Part shown: positions 18,601 through 27,933 of the stretch, piece after piece | How positions within the stretch are numbered: the stretch's first letter is position 1 | Layout of the letters: each line of letters opens with the position of its first letter | DNA from: a virus | Strand: one strand, 5' to 3' | Virus record (IMG/VR): IMGVR_UViG_3300021479_000006 | Span: 62,001-126,000 of that record | Length of the DNA stretch: 64,000 bases | Notes under the pieces: model-generated | What the model saw: only the letters and a program-made list of their open reading frames with translations | What the model was told of the DNA's origin: nothing | Databases searched by the model: none | Made by a program: the position numbers and the translations under genes

Positions 18601-19161
18601 TTTACCATGAATACCAACAGCAGTTCTCATAAAAAGATATTGGGGTCTTTCTATAATTTTCCCGTCAATTTTTAATAGATAAGATTTTTCTAAAGTTTTA
18701 AATCCCATATAATCCAAAAGAAAATCTCTTGTTTGAATTATAGCTGCATCTATTTCATCTTTGTTTTCTTGAACTATATCATTGAATTCTTTTGAAACAA
18801 GTGGTGCATGTTCACCATTTTCTTTGTTTACATAATCGTACATTTTCTGAGATGTTTCAGAAAAACTTTTGAATGTTTTTTTGTAGAGATTTGTAATAGC
18901 TAATCTCGCAGCTAGATAAGAATAGTCAGGATGTTTTACTGTTAAAACAGCAGCCGTCTCAACGGCTAAATTGTCTAATTGCTCCGATGTAACACCATCA
19001 TAAAGACCTTCTACTACTTTTTGTGCAACCTCACTTGGGTTCACCCATAATCTATCTAAGCTAAAGGTTTCACGCTCAATCCTTCCGTAAATTTTATCAA
19101 GATTTACGGTCTCTTTTTTTCCATTACTTTTAATAACTTGCATATTCGTTTTGTAATCCAT
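15655..19161 (-). CDS. nrdA: Ribonucleotide reductase class Ia, large subunit, interrupted by an intein
   Basis: Encodes 1168 aa: N-extein 1-294, intein 295-648, C-extein 649-1168 (814 aa if joined, a normal R1 length). The N-terminus is an ATP cone ([18 protein letters not shown]), so dATP feedback is expected. Active-site blocks include LSSCFLLQM-type [32 protein letters not shown] and [13 protein letters not shown]; the C-terminus has the redox pair CEACGS. From memory of the human enzyme, the second active-site disulfide Cys (in EACLSN) appears to be Lys here (EAKKSN), with an extra Cys in NLASLC; this needs an alignment. Sequence is closest in style to eukaryotic/Bacteroidetes R1. The intein sits in the conserved YVDQ/GGGKRKG loop. 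Confidence 0.95.
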   Translation of the reverse strand: MDYKTNMQVIKSNGKKETVNLDKIYGRIERETFSLDRLWVNPSEVAQKVVEGLYDGVTSEQLDNLAVETAAVLTVKHPDYSYLAARLAITNLYKKTFKSFSETSQKMYDYVNKENGEHAPLVSKEFNDIVQENKDEIDAAIIQTRDFLLDYMGFKTLEKSYLLKIDGKIIERPQYLFMRTAVGIHGKDIKSAIKTYNLISQFYFTHATPSLFNAGTQKPQMSSCFLLQMKNDSIDGIYDTLKQCAKISQAAGGIGISISNIRATGSYIKGTNGTSNGIVPMLRVYNDTARYVDQCFAYETIIYTIEGPKQIGKIVIGDKVLTSDGTFQEVLRTRRYPAQHKDFLAIETKHSIDPVIVTTQHPMFTLQQEKGVNYSVIKNRLEKGIIKPEWIETKDLKVDDFLVTPIVNYEKDISSISVSDAIMYGIIVGDGYINKESTECKIYLENTDIEALAFVEQYLNDNIIKYSILDDTYHPNMTVIYFCINERFKFNREYFYDHNAEKIIHKNLLHLPKDKSLGLFKGLMLSDGCISKELTLEMTSRNVIESTRYMLMRFGIFTSGYIRDRRNIEYTSGRKHAKVSYCIRIPKVQDIADLFNIEVGEWVNFMVHDNYLYTRITDINKTKYAGNVYDFEIDTNHEYVTHIGLAHNGGGKRKGSFAMYLEPWHADIFDFLDLRKNNGKEEMRTRDLFTAIWMCDLFMQRVEKDLVWSLMCPNESPGLMDVYGDDFVTLYEKYELEGKFKKQVKARDLWKKILESQIETGAPYIAYKDSINVKSNQKNIGVIKNGNLCLEIVEYVAPDEVAVCNLASLCLPRFVKDDGTFNFKKLEEVAYVATVNLNKVIDINYYPVEEAKKSNLKHRPIGLGVQGLADVYFKLKIPFASEEAKILNKQIFETIYYSSMKASCDLAKKDGPYETFEGSPASQGTLQFDMWNIVPEPGRYDWDALKDKIKQYGIRNSLITCAMPTASTASIFGNEASCEAQTSNIYTRRLLSGEFVVLNKYLVKTLCERGLWTEAMKNEIIRGKGSIQNIDIIPQDIKDIFKTVWEISQKDVIDQYADRGAYMDQTQSMNIYMKDPNFAKLNGMHFYGWGGGVTKSELDVKYGTTPQKALKTGMYYLRTQTGIDAVQFTVEQKATVKVDILTTITEDESSSQLSCSLDNPENCEACGS
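17218..18279 (-). other. Intein with LAGLIDADG homing endonuclease inside NrdA
   Basis: The 354-residue insertion starts with Cys ([13 protein letters not shown], block A), has block [16 protein letters not shown] with the conserved TxxH, two LAGLIDADG-type helices ([10 protein letters not shown] near residue 424 and [11 protein letters not shown] near residue 520), block [14 protein letters not shown] and block G GLAHN. Removing it restores [14 protein letters not shown], the expected R1 sequence. The first C-extein residue is Gly, whereas classical inteins need Cys, Ser or Thr there. The intein boundary is exact at nucleotide level (AAC GGG GGT GGG). Confidence 0.9.
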
Positions 19162-19194
19162 AAATGTTTTATTGTATAGGTTTTAGTTTTTAAT

Positions 19195-19211
19195 CCCTAA
19201 AAGTTTTAGGG
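19195..19211. promoter_or_regulatory. Palindrome in the nrdA upstream region
   Basis: CCCTAAAAGTTTTAGGG is a perfect 17-nt palindrome around a central G, 34 bp upstream of the nrdA start. The 237-bp divergent gap 19162-19398 otherwise holds only AT-rich sequence and the TATATAA box of the plus-strand gene. It could be an operator for nrdA; there is no direct evidence. Confidence 0.4.
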
Positions 19212-19385
19212 TATAAAAATTTTTGTGAGAGTATATATGACCTCTAAAAATGATGTATTTCTGGTCTAAAAAATCAAAACGTTGTAATCAAAGCCTTTAA
19301 GATGTTTCTGACAATAAAGACTCTTAAAAAATATTTTTTTAATTTTTTTATAATTTTTTGCTTTAAAAACTTTAGTTTTATTTGA

Positions 19386-19392
19386 TATATAA
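19386..19392 (+). promoter_or_regulatory. TATATAA box, putative late promoter
   Basis: GATATATAAA 13 bp before the ATG at 19399. One of a series of similar boxes upstream of structural and accessory genes, resembling the T4 late promoter TATAAATA read by gp55. Confidence 0.5.
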
Positions 19393-19398
19393 AAAATT

Positions 19399-19803
19399 AT
19401 GAAACCACGTAAATTATCTATTTTGACAGAAAAGTTTGACGAATCATCTATAGAAGATGAAGTAAATAAATGGATTTCAGAAAAGAAAAAATATTCCTCT
19501 GAAGATAAATTTGTCTTTATGCCCTACATAAAGAAATTGTATATTCACAAAAATGATATACATATATTTAATTGTTTTGAATATGAATCTTTAGAGAAAA
19601 TAAATGAAGAATATTATTTACCTATAAAAGTTGTTGGTTGGGACGGTACAAAACTTATTTGTTATTACTATGATGATCATATAAACAATCTTTATTGTGT
19701 TCACATAAATTCTACCATGGGTAATAAAAAACTAATGGTCGAAGGAAATATTATAAAACTAGTTAGTCTACTACATCAAACTCCAGCATTGGATGTTTCT
19801 TAA
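19399..19803 (+). CDS. Hypothetical protein (134 aa)
   Basis: No family recognised. The N-terminus MKPRKLSILTEKFDESS has the basic-then-Leu/Ile-x-Glu look of the short leader sequences found on other proteins of this window. The rest is beta-rich (YLPIKVVGWDGTKLICYYYDD). It overlaps the convergent gene by 41 bp. A TATATAA box sits 13 bp before the ATG. Confidence 0.55.
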   Translation: MKPRKLSILTEKFDESSIEDEVNKWISEKKKYSSEDKFVFMPYIKKLYIHKNDIHIFNCFEYESLEKINEEYYLPIKVVGWDGTKLICYYYDDHINNLYCVHINSTMGNKKLMVEGNIIKLVSLLHQTPALDVS

Positions 19804-20389
19804 TGCGTTCAATATCATCAGCCGACAAGTTCTTTTTAAAACTTGATGTCTCATTTTCTATATTCTGAAGCTGCCAGTCATTTCCGGAATCACTACTATA
19901 GTATATCCATTTTTTACCGGTATCTGTCTTCTTAAAAACGATTGTTTTAGATGAAAGTTTTTCTAAAAATCCTTCAATTCCTTTATTAAGGTAAAATAAA
20001 TGTAATTCTGACCATTTACCACCTTGAAAAATCTGAAGTATTAAATAAATTGGTTGTTCTATTTCGGTATTTCCCACACTATCAACTGTTACAAATCTTA
20101 AAGGGTAATGTGAAAATGTTGATAAATCACGGGTATCATTGATTTCAGAGAACTGTAGGCTACTCTTTTGAAGAGTTCCTATTATTTCTGGATCATTAAT
20201 TATATCTGGAAGTGTTCTGTTTGATTTAATTTTTAAAACTGACTCTATATCAAGTTCATTTGCTTTAAGTGAGGATAAGAGATCTTTTACCTTAGCAGTA
20301 AGATTTGTTCTTTCTTGGAAATCTCTTAATTCTTGTTTAACTTGCACAAGATTTTTTTCAAACAAGTGAAAGTATGTGATCTGTCTCAA
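19763..20389 (-). CDS. Hypothetical protein (208 aa)
   Basis: No family recognised. It begins MRQITYFHLFEKNLVQVKQE, which again has a basic start with LFE. The C-terminal half contains a beta-rich segment (FKKTDTGKKWIYYSSDSGNDW). It runs convergent with the previous gene and divergent from the virion-gene block beginning at 20438. Confidence 0.55.
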   Translation of the reverse strand: MRQITYFHLFEKNLVQVKQELRDFQERTNLTAKVKDLLSSLKANELDIESVLKIKSNRTLPDIINDPEIIGTLQKSSLQFSEINDTRDLSTFSHYPLRFVTVDSVGNTEIEQPIYLILQIFQGGKWSELHLFYLNKGIEGFLEKLSSKTIVFKKTDTGKKWIYYSSDSGNDWQLQNIENETSSFKKNLSADDIERIKKHPMLEFDVVD

Positions 20390-20437
20390 GATTTGTCTTT
20401 TCTTTTTTGATATATATTAAAAATCTAAAACTAAAGT

Positions 20438-20764
20438 ATGGCCGGTACATATAAAGTAAAACGTATTTCTAAAATATTGGAATCCATGACAATCGCAGAT
20501 CCTATTACTAAACCTGAAGTGTTACCATTTAATCCTACAAGACCTGGGAAACCATTAGTTGGTCCAGGACCAAAGAATAATAAAACTCTACCAGGTGTGG
20601 CACCAGCTCCAACAACTGTTCCTACGACAAAACCTTTTAATCCTTCAAGACCACAAAAACCTTCTGTGGATCCAGGACCGAAAAATTATAACAATGAAAT
20701 CAACAAAGTAGTTGACCGATATAACAAATTAATTAAGGCAGGTATGAAGCCGGTAAAAAAATAA
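20438..20764 (+). CDS. Proline-rich repeat protein with capsid-type N-terminus
   Basis: 108 aa. Two copies of a Pro-rich unit, PFNPTRPGKPLVGPGPKN and PFNPSRPQKPSVDPGPKN, form an extended linker, followed by a short basic helix. The N-terminus contains RISKILESM, nearly the same as WSKILESI near the start of the major capsid protein, suggesting a shared prohead recognition or cleavage signal. It lies 14 bp before the next virion-type gene. A TATATATT box lies about 27 bp upstream. Probable minor head protein. Confidence 0.55.
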   Translation: MAGTYKVKRISKILESMTIADPITKPEVLPFNPTRPGKPLVGPGPKNNKTLPGVAPAPTTVPTTKPFNPSRPQKPSVDPGPKNYNNEINKVVDRYNKLIKAGMKPVKK

Positions 20765-20778
20765 CTCAAACTAATTTA

Positions 20779-22092
20779 ATGACAAAGATTAAACGATTCA
20801 GTGAAATGAACGAAAGCCTCGATGATAATAAAGGAATACCAGCAGAATTCTTGAAAAAGATGCAAGATGAGAAAAAGAGTAAAGAAGATTTTCATGCTGG
20901 TATGCAAGCTGGTGGTATGGCAATGAGACTTTCACAAGAAATTTATAATTTAGAGAAGAATATAGATCCCAAAGATCTTGAAAGTGTTGCTATTGGAGTT
21001 GTAAGAAGTATATTCAGAGGTGAAGAAGAAATAGAACAAGTTGGTGTTGATATAGATGATATTAAATTTCATATTGAATTTATCAAACCGCCATCAAATC
21101 CAAGGGAAGCTGAAAATATGGGTAGAATGATGAAAGTAGGTGTAAAAACTTTTCCTAAAAGTTCTCCAGAGGAATTAAAAAAGAAAAAAGAGGAAGATAC
21201 TGAATTTTCAAACGCTGTTGATAAAAGAAATTTAATTAATGCTTTAACACAAGGTTTTGCTATAAATAGTCAGAAAGATTTATTAACTCTTGACCAATAT
21301 TCAGAAGAATTAGCTGGTAAAATACCATCTACACTTTTACAGAAATATTTTGGGTTCATGAAAAATGCATTAAGTACAGCTGAACAAATACCACAAGATT
21401 TTAAAGATCAAATGAGACAACAGGGTGGTGACGTACAAGCTGGACAAATGAAAGTTGAACAAAATGAAGATGAATCATATACAGTTGATGTAAAAGCGAT
21501 TAATCTTGTTGTTGCTATTCAAGAAATGGTTAAAGGTGTTTACGAAATTTTAAGTTATCATGGTTTAACGGATTACAAACCAGAAAAGTTAAAAGAGGTT
21601 TTTGATGAGACAGAAAATTTAAAAAATGAAGAAACCGGTTTTATCGAAGGACAAAAATTAGCAGTGGCTTTCGATGAATTCTATGATGAGTTAGAAAATA
21701 GACTGATAACTGAAGGTTTTATATTTAAACATTATAAACCAATGAAGTTCATGGTACTTTCGTATTCTTATACTTTACCAAATCAAGAGTTTTTAAATTT
21801 ATTTTATAGAATACTCACACCAGATGATAAACCTTTCATTGAGTTTGCCGGGTTCTATAAAAATTTGTTTAAACAACAAAAAGAATCAGAACAAGATCCT
21901 AATTATGGTGAATTAGAACATCCTTCTTTCGAAGAACCTATCGAAGAACCAACTGATGTACCAGTTAATTATGGTCAGATGAGTCAAACACAATTACAAA
22001 ATATATTAAATAATGCCTTAGATTCTGGGGACATGGCTACAGTTAAAAAAGTAGGTCCATATATTAGAGAATCTTATAACGGTAAAAAATAA
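20779..22092 (+). CDS. Probable virion protein (437 aa), function unknown
   Basis: No family recognised. The N-terminus MTKIKRFSEMNESLDDNKG resembles the leader-like starts of other proteins here. The body is acidic and helical with a Met-rich stretch GMQAGGMAMRLSQEI. A Pro/Glu-rich linker lies near residue 385 (EHPSFEEPIEEPTDVP). The context (between the Pro-rich protein and one of two large paralogues, on the same strand) suggests head or neck material, but no catalytic motif is visible. Confidence 0.6.
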   Translation: MTKIKRFSEMNESLDDNKGIPAEFLKKMQDEKKSKEDFHAGMQAGGMAMRLSQEIYNLEKNIDPKDLESVAIGVVRSIFRGEEEIEQVGVDIDDIKFHIEFIKPPSNPREAENMGRMMKVGVKTFPKSSPEELKKKKEEDTEFSNAVDKRNLINALTQGFAINSQKDLLTLDQYSEELAGKIPSTLLQKYFGFMKNALSTAEQIPQDFKDQMRQQGGDVQAGQMKVEQNEDESYTVDVKAINLVVAIQEMVKGVYEILSYHGLTDYKPEKLKEVFDETENLKNEETGFIEGQKLAVAFDEFYDELENRLITEGFIFKHYKPMKFMVLSYSYTLPNQEFLNLFYRILTPDDKPFIEFAGFYKNLFKQQKESEQDPNYGELEHPSFEEPIEEPTDVPVNYGQMSQTQLQNILNNALDSGDMATVKKVGPYIRESYNGKK

Positions 22093-22137
22093 GACTTATT
22101 TACCGATATATACGTGTATAAAAATTAAAAGTAAACC

Positions 22138-23403
22138 ATGCAGGAACTTAAAATAAAGCTTTTCAATTTTAGAAAAGAATTAGATCTGGAAGAAAATGAA
22201 ATTTATGAGCTTGTTAGTGCTCATCTTCAAATCGCCGATGTACACTCTAACCTTACAATAGTTAGATCTATTAATGAAACACTTAAAACTTATACTTACA
22301 ATGAAAAAGTAAGAGAACTTCTTGAAAATTTATCACAGATGATTGAGACAGATCCTGTTTATTATAATCTTGAAGACATTTGTAAAGTTCTTGAAACAAG
22401 AGATTCAATCTTACACAAACCTATTATTGATGATATTAGAAAAATCATGGATATTAAAGAGTCTGTTGAAAGAAAATCAGCAATATTAGCAATTCTTCCA
22501 GAATATAATTGGATTACAGAAGTTCAAAATTTCTTAAATTATTACAGCCAAAAACCACTTATCACTTCTAAAAATGTAAGTGATCCAGGATCAAGGATTG
22601 AAGAAATATTTGGTTATGTAGAAAAGGTAGAAGGTGGTAGTATTTTCTTCACTGAAGGTCAATGGTTTTTTATAAAAGAAAACTCTATCGAATTAGGTGA
22701 TCCAATAAATCATTTTGAAGATCCAAATAAACTTAATCAAATATTCAGACTTCAGGAAGCAGCAAGAATTGGAACTGTAGAGGAAGGTAGAATAACATTT
22801 AATATTTTAGAAAATTTCAACTTAACACTTGATAAACATGCAGGAATGCTTCTTAATGGTGAAGTAGCTGATACCGAAACTACTCTTGAATCTGTTTATC
22901 AATCAGGGTTAATACCTATAGTAAATGCTGGACTTCTTTCAATAATTAAAGAAGCTTCTGCAAATATGAAAAAATTCATGAATATTGATATTGCAAGAAA
23001 AGTATATAATATAGGTAATCCTTTGTCTGAAGCTATTATATTCAATTACAATGAAAAAATGTATGTATTCTTCAGAAACGAATCTTTCGGAAATGATCTT
23101 TATGTACAAGATAGTGCCGTAGACCTTTATGATGAAATGAAAGGTAAATTTGGTGCTGATGTTTATGAATTCTTACAAGATAAATTCCCGGTAGAAATAC
23201 AAGAGAAGAAAAAACTTGAAAAAGAAGAAATATTTTTGACTGAACAAGTATCTGAAATAGATGAAAATATATCTAGACTTGAAGAAACTCAAATGTTAGG
23301 TGAGAATCCAGATCTTGCTACAGCTCATAAAGCTTTACTTGATAAAAGATCTGAAGTTTTGCAAAAACTACAAGATGTTAAAAATTCTATATCCGAATCT
23401 TAA
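22138..23403 (+). CDS. Large unknown protein, paralogue of the gene at 30384
   Basis: 421 aa. It shares its whole layout with the product at 30384-31976: an N-terminal helical part, DPVYYNLEDICKVLE versus DVVYYELEDLLRFLE, RIEEIFGYVEKVEGGSIFF versus RAEQVYTFVESVVDGQLVY, LLNGEVADTETTLESVY versus LLNGEKAERSTTLESIF, and a C-terminal coiled coil (EIDENISRLEETQML versus EINENIEKLESSSLF). No known family. Both copies sit in structural-gene neighbourhoods, so a virion role is likely. It ends at a strong terminator. Confidence 0.7.
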   Translation: MQELKIKLFNFRKELDLEENEIYELVSAHLQIADVHSNLTIVRSINETLKTYTYNEKVRELLENLSQMIETDPVYYNLEDICKVLETRDSILHKPIIDDIRKIMDIKESVERKSAILAILPEYNWITEVQNFLNYYSQKPLITSKNVSDPGSRIEEIFGYVEKVEGGSIFFTEGQWFFIKENSIELGDPINHFEDPNKLNQIFRLQEAARIGTVEEGRITFNILENFNLTLDKHAGMLLNGEVADTETTLESVYQSGLIPIVNAGLLSIIKEASANMKKFMNIDIARKVYNIGNPLSEAIIFNYNEKMYVFFRNESFGNDLYVQDSAVDLYDEMKGKFGADVYEFLQDKFPVEIQEKKKLEKEEIFLTEQVSEIDENISRLEETQMLGENPDLATAHKALLDKRSEVLQKLQDVKNSISES

Positions 23404-23424
23404 TATACATTATAACTTAATTTT

Positions 23425-23450
23425 AAAAAAGCCACTGATGTGGCTTTTTT
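23425..23450 (+). terminator. Rho-independent terminator
   Basis: AAAAAAGCCAC / GTGGCTTTTTT with a 4-nt loop, after the first of the two paralogues. Confidence 0.9.
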
Positions 23451-23488
23451 ATTTATATCTTAGATATATAAATTAAACAAAGTACTTT

Positions 23489-24328
23489 ATGTCATACAAT
23501 ATTTACGATCTTATTTTGGCTGTTCAGTATTTTAAGCCGGAAACACTTGATTTTTTAGATAATATAAGAAACCGTTACATATACAACACAGAATCTTTTT
23601 TAAATCACTTAAAAGTAGATTTTCAAAAATTACCCATTGAAGTTGATGGTGATAAAAAAATGGCTTTTCCAAGTGTTAAAGATTTTTCTTTGGAAAGAGA
23701 TTGGAATAAATTAAAGAGAATACGTGAGAAAGCAAAAAATTTACCAGAACAGGAAAGTATCAAATTAGAAGTTCTTGGACATAAACAATTAAAAGAATAT
23801 TCAGAGACAATTGTAAGTAATCAGTCAGCCTTAAATAATCAATTAGCTGAAGTATATGATGATGTAAGTAATTGGGATGAACTTACAGTGACCTGGTTAA
23901 AACTAGTTCTTGAATATGCTTCAGAGGAGTGGAAAAAAGGAATTTTAGAATTTGTTAAAGAATTTGAAATAGAAAGTATGACATTTAATAAGTATCTATC
24001 CTTAAAAAAATCAGGTCTAGGTATTAAAATTTACAATAGTCCTAAATTGTATTATAATACATTGAAACAATTAATGTCGGATATAGTAAAACAGTCAAAC
24101 GGACTTGAAAACAAAAGCAGTTTTTTAAACGAGTGGTTAATGACAAAACATAATCTACTTAATAGTAAAATATTGTATCCATGGATACAAAAAACTTTAA
24201 ACATTAAGGATAATGAATTACTTGAGGACTCTAGTAATAATCTTCTTCTAGCTGAAGAGGGTGGTTCTTTAATACAAATTAGAATGAAAGATTTTGGGCC
24301 TTCCAGACTCGAGATAAAGCTTAAATAA
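23489..24328 (+). CDS. Hypothetical protein (279 aa)
   Basis: No family recognised. It is mostly helical, with two Trp-rich helices (ELTVTWLKLVLEYASEEWKK). A TATATAAATT box (23465-23473) lies 24 bp before the ATG. It overlaps the convergent phosphoesterase by 8 bp. Confidence 0.6.
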   Translation: MSYNIYDLILAVQYFKPETLDFLDNIRNRYIYNTESFLNHLKVDFQKLPIEVDGDKKMAFPSVKDFSLERDWNKLKRIREKAKNLPEQESIKLEVLGHKQLKEYSETIVSNQSALNNQLAEVYDDVSNWDELTVTWLKLVLEYASEEWKKGILEFVKEFEIESMTFNKYLSLKKSGLGIKIYNSPKLYYNTLKQLMSDIVKQSNGLENKSSFLNEWLMTKHNLLNSKILYPWIQKTLNIKDNELLEDSSNNLLLAEEGGSLIQIRMKDFGPSRLEIKLK

Positions 24329-25115
24329 TACGAATAAATTCATCTATATCAATAACACTGACCTGTAGATCAAATATTTTTGTATGAACAGATCTATGAT
24401 AATGCCCACAGAAAAATTTCGTTAAATTGCCTTGATTTAATACATGTTGATATATTGTTTCAGCAACATGTGATTCATAAATCATATCTGTTGCTAAATA
24501 TTCATCTCTTTCCTTAAGAGATTTCATATCAGAATGTTCTGGAATTCTATATTTCACATAAGATAAAATTGTAGATGGTGCCATATGTAAACACAAATAA
24601 TCAACTTGACCAATATTTCTTAATTTTTCTTCATTAAGATATAAAGGTTCATCTTTCCACCAACTCAAATTTTCAATCCTTTTCTTACGATCAATCGATA
24701 TAGCTCCGCCAACACAAAGTATTTTCTTTCCAAGTATTTCCAATACAGAATAGTCCTCAACAAAAATAATATTTGTTAAGTCCTCTATTCTATTAAGAGC
24801 TTGCTCTATTATAATCTCAGAATATTTTTTTTCTTCTATATTATATCGTAAAATTTCTTCTTTCCATGTATTTCTAAAGAATTTTGGATCATCATGATTA
24901 CCTCTTATTGCATACATGATAATATTACGACTTAAAAGATAGTCATTTAAAAATTTCATTCTATAGGATTCTTTCACAATATTTTTAAAACCTATACCGA
25001 AATCACCTACCTGTAGAATATAAGTATTTTCAATTCCTATTCTGTTTATTTCAGATATTGTAATATTGATTTTACCGTGAATATCACCAAGTCCTAAAAG
25101 TTGATCCTTTTCCAT
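24321..25115 (-). CDS. Calcineurin-like metallophosphoesterase
   Basis: The metal-binding blocks are in order: LGLGDIHGK (DxH), LQVGDFGIGF, IRGNHDDP (GNHD), CLHMAPS and FCGHYHRS (GHxH). About 264 aa. The start is placed at MEKDQLLGLGD (25115), since the in-frame upstream extension would cross the divergent gene's promoter and coding region. It acts on an unknown phosphodiester or phosphomonoester; T4-like phages carry several such enzymes. The usual GDxxD second block reads GDFGIG, so one metal ligand may differ. Confidence 0.85.
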   Translation of the reverse strand: MEKDQLLGLGDIHGKINITISEINRIGIENTYILQVGDFGIGFKNIVKESYRMKFLNDYLLSRNIIMYAIRGNHDDPKFFRNTWKEEILRYNIEEKKYSEIIIEQALNRIEDLTNIIFVEDYSVLEILGKKILCVGGAISIDRKKRIENLSWWKDEPLYLNEEKLRNIGQVDYLCLHMAPSTILSYVKYRIPEHSDMKSLKERDEYLATDMIYESHVAETIYQHVLNQGNLTKFFCGHYHRSVHTKIFDLQVSVIDIDEFIRII

Positions 25116-25120
25116 ATTAA

Positions 25121-25127
25121 TATATAA
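25121..25127 (+). promoter_or_regulatory. TATATAA box, putative late promoter
   Basis: TATATAAAAC 26 bp before the ATG at 25147, directly beside the divergent phosphoesterase start. Confidence 0.5.
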
Positions 25128-25146
25128 AACAAAAGTAACGAATTTT

Positions 25147-25380
25147 ATGGCCGAACAAAAGGATATCACGAAAAATAATATGGGTGTGAAGGTCAATAAA
25201 GAACTTGTAAAAAAACTTAATCAACAAGCTGTCCCTGATAAATTCGATGTAAAGAAGAAATGGTTTCCAAATGTTGATATAAGAGAAATCAGTATAGGTA
25301 ATCCTAATCCTGTTATGGGGTTTAAAGAATGGAGTAAAAATTCATTTAGTAAAGTAGATAAAACAAAAAAGAGCGATTAA
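25147..25380 (+). CDS. Hypothetical basic protein (77 aa)
   Basis: No family recognised. Lys-rich (KVNKELVKKLNQQAVPDK). It has a late-type box 26 bp upstream and its stop codon lies inside a fully palindromic bidirectional terminator. Confidence 0.55.
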   Translation: MAEQKDITKNNMGVKVNKELVKKLNQQAVPDKFDVKKKWFPNVDIREISIGNPNPVMGFKEWSKNSFSKVDKTKKSD

Positions 25381-25392
25381 TCGCTCTTTTTT
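25365..25392. terminator. Bidirectional terminator, fully palindromic
   Basis: AAAAAA-GAGCGATTAATCGCTC-TTTTTT. It contains the overlapping stop codons of the two convergent genes. Confidence 0.9.
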
Positions 25393-25835
25393 GTAAATTT
25401 TTTCCAGTAATCATTTTCGTTATACTCATAACCCATTACTGTTAATGGTTCTAAAAATTTAACCTCACCGGTTTTTTTATAACTTTGATAACAGGCAGAA
25501 GCTAATGTACTTAAATAATCATTTTGTATTAGTGTATTTTTACTAAGAATTTCATTATTAAGAAAATTTACAACAGTTTTAAACATAGGAGCAACCGTTT
25601 TCATTTTACATTTTTTCATTTCAACCAAAAGATCGTCTCGCCAGTCTATTGCTTCAAAAAACTCTGGGTTATTTTCGATTAGTTGTGCATCATAAAGAAA
25701 CTCTTTAGTACCTTTTTTAAAGACATACTGTTCCTCAGATGATAGATCTGGTGCCAGTATGGATCCTATCTTAAGGACATCTATTTTTTTGTCTGCTGTA
25801 GTAAATTGAAAATTTTGTATTACTCTATAATTCAT
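25377..25835 (-). CDS. Hypothetical protein (152 aa)
   Basis: No family recognised. It starts MNYRVIQNFQFTTADKKIDV, beta-rich at the N-terminus and helical later. A TATATAAATATAAAG stretch lies about 20 bp upstream on the minus strand. Confidence 0.55.
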   Translation of the reverse strand: MNYRVIQNFQFTTADKKIDVLKIGSILAPDLSSEEQYVFKKGTKEFLYDAQLIENNPEFFEAIDWRDDLLVEMKKCKMKTVAPMFKTVVNFLNNEILSKNTLIQNDYLSTLASACYQSYKKTGEVKFLEPLTVMGYEYNENDYWKKFTKKSD

Positions 25836-25886
25836 ACATTTGATGTTGTTTTCTTTATATTTATATAAGAAGAAATTAAATAAGTT

Positions 25887-26363
25887 TTAGAAATCTTCAT
25901 TTCTTATTAAAATATCATACTCTGTGAAGCCTTTAAACATTTCATAATCAGCTAATAATCTTCTTGTAACAAGATCAGCATCTCTTCTTTTAGAAAGTCT
26001 TCGTTCTCTAACGACAGCCTCTACATTAAGATATATTATTGTTGATTCTTTACGCTGCTCAGTTGACAGTTTAGCTACGCCTGGAGGAGTTAATATAAAT
26101 AAATCATATTTCTCCCAGGCATCCTTGGCTGAACCATAATACCAACCGTTAAAACAATCATATTCCAGAAGACCGTCATTATCTATGAGATTTTTGAAAT
26201 ATTCATCATTTACAAACCAATAATCTATACCATCCGTTTCATTTTCCCTTGGTGGTCGTGTTGTATAACTGATAGAATAATTATATCCTTTATTTTGTAA
26301 TTTATGTCTTAGATGATCTTTACCACTACATCCAGCACCCACAAGAATAATTTTGTTACCCAT
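25887..26363 (-). CDS. gmk: Guanylate-kinase-like nucleotide kinase
   Basis: 158 aa, shorter than the usual about 200. The P-loop reads GAGCSGKD (residues 9-16), followed by the GMP-binding signature SYTTRPPRENETDGIDYWFV, then LLEYDCFNGWYYGS. These are hallmarks of guanylate kinase, which phosphorylates (d)GMP. The lid/C-terminal part (RERRLSKRRDADLVTRRL) is kept. In a phage this would feed dGTP synthesis, matching RNR and ThyA. The P-loop Ser/Thr after Lys is Asp, which is unusual and may affect metal binding. Confidence 0.8.
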   Translation of the reverse strand: MGNKIILVGAGCSGKDHLRHKLQNKGYNYSISYTTRPPRENETDGIDYWFVNDEYFKNLIDNDGLLEYDCFNGWYYGSAKDAWEKYDLFILTPPGVAKLSTEQRKESTIIYLNVEAVVRERRLSKRRDADLVTRRLLADYEMFKGFTEYDILIRNEDF

Positions 26364-26491
26364 AATTAAAATATTTTTAAGTAAATTTTATATAGGCTTA
26401 TCTCGTAAAGTTTAAAGAATAGTTAAAAATTATATGATTGCTCAACTTTTAATAAAAATGAAATATAATATTTACATAAAGTCCAAAAAAT

Positions 26492-27493
26492 ATGAAATGT
26501 AATCTTGTTGTAGATACCAACTTCCTTCTTAATAGAAATGCTTTTGCTTTAGATAAAGAAAAAACTTTGTATGGTGATTTATTAAAGAGTCTTATAACTA
26601 CCATAGAACTGTATGAAAGACAGTACCATTATAAAAATGTATTTATAGTATGTGATGCGAAAACATCCTGGAGAAAAATGATTTATGCTGATTATAAAGG
26701 TACCAGAAAAAAAGATGAAAATATGGATTGGGAATTTATTTTCAATACATATGAACAATTTAAACAAGAGATAAAAGAGTCTGGTCGTTATATTTTATTG
26801 GAAGGTGATCACCTTGAAGGTGATGATTGGGTTTCATATATCGTAAAAGAAAGTAATAAACAAAATGAAAGTTGTGTCATTATAGCATCCGATGTTGACT
26901 TAAATCAGACTCTTGCAATGAGTCTTAGTCCATTATGGATAAATGTACAGGTGAAAGATATTTTTAAACATGAGAAAGTTTTCTTTCCTGAAAATTATCG
27001 ATTGTTTATAAGTAAATTAAAACAAGAAAAAAACAGTCTTTTTAAATTGAATGAAGCACCTATATTCCATCAATTTCTTAATGAGTTAACTAACCGTAGA
27101 AAAATAGAAGAGACATCACCACAAGCTGTAATATTTAAAAAATTGATATCTGGTGATACTGGAGATAATATAAAATCAATAATATTTTCAAGGAATATAA
27201 ACCCTAAAACAGGTAAAGAAACTATTAGAGGTATCGGTGATAAAGGTGCAGAAAAGATTTATGCCGAATACATGAATACTTATCCTGAACTCATAGATTT
27301 CACTTCTAAAATATTTGCTAAGAGGATAATAGCTATGGTTAAGAAATTTAAGAAAGATACAACAACAGATAATAATATTATTCTCGAAAGATTATTTTTA
27401 AATCTTAGATTAGTTCATCTGGATACCAGATATATGCCGGAAAATACTAAATTTATTTTAACAGAGAAATATAATCAAACAAGAAAAGTTTAA
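26492..27493 (+). CDS. rnh: 5'-3' nuclease of the T4 RNase H / FEN family
   Basis: Removes RNA primers and flaps during lagging-strand synthesis. Acidic metal-binding sites are visible at VVDTNFLLNR, FIVCDAK, LEGDHLEGDDWVSYI and IIASDVDLNQ, then SGDTGDNI. YADYKGTRKK matches the DNA-bridging region, and GIGDKGAEKIYAEYM is the helix-hairpin-helix. The 333-aa length is near T4 RNase H (305). A plus-strand single gene; the clamp loader lies 1 kb away in opposite orientation. Confidence 0.88.
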   Translation: MKCNLVVDTNFLLNRNAFALDKEKTLYGDLLKSLITTIELYERQYHYKNVFIVCDAKTSWRKMIYADYKGTRKKDENMDWEFIFNTYEQFKQEIKESGRYILLEGDHLEGDDWVSYIVKESNKQNESCVIIASDVDLNQTLAMSLSPLWINVQVKDIFKHEKVFFPENYRLFISKLKQEKNSLFKLNEAPIFHQFLNELTNRRKIEETSPQAVIFKKLISGDTGDNIKSIIFSRNINPKTGKETIRGIGDKGAEKIYAEYMNTYPELIDFTSKIFAKRIIAMVKKFKKDTTTDNNIILERLFLNLRLVHLDTRYMPENTKFILTEKYNQTRKV

Positions 27494-27521
27494 CCAAATA
27501 TATAAGAAAATCAATTATTGT

Positions 27522-27581
27522 ATGAAAAACAATTATGTAAAAAAGTTAAAAGTTATCCAAATTGTGCACCCAGGCTATTGA
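27522..27581 (+). CDS. Possible 19-aa peptide
   Basis: An ATG at 27522 (MKNNYVKKLKVIQIVHPGY) follows a TATATAAG box (27499-27506) by 16 bp, a spacing comparable to other late-type genes here. The remainder of 27582-27649 is noncoding AT-rich sequence. A real product is uncertain. Confidence 0.25.
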   Translation: MKNNYVKKLKVIQIVHPGY

Positions 27582-27649
27582 TTCATATTTTCCTTTTTTA
27601 ATTTCTGTCATAGAATTGGTGAGATTTTGTTTATTAAATATATAGATAT

Positions 27650-27880
27650 ATGAATGGTATTAAAACATTAGAACAACTTCAAATGATAACTGAACTTTTA
27701 TCATTTGAAGCAAATTTAAAAGTAAATTATAGAAATTACTTCCAACTGCTTAGAGAAACTTTACAAAACTGTCGTAAGTTTTCTGAAGATGAAAATCTTA
27801 ATAGTAATGATAAAATTCAAAAAATTCTAGCAGATTTAAATGATTTGAACCGACTTTTACCTGATATTGTAAAAGTCTAA
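27650..27880 (+). CDS. Hypothetical helical protein (76 aa)
   Basis: No family recognised. All-helical (LEQLQMITELLSFEANLKVN). A TATATAG box lies about 12 bp upstream. Confidence 0.5.
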   Translation: MNGIKTLEQLQMITELLSFEANLKVNYRNYFQLLRETLQNCRKFSEDENLNSNDKIQKILADLNDLNRLLPDIVKV

Positions 27881-27933
27881 ATAATATTACTATTGCCGGA
27901 CGGAAATAAATAATTGTCAAAGTAAAAGTTTAT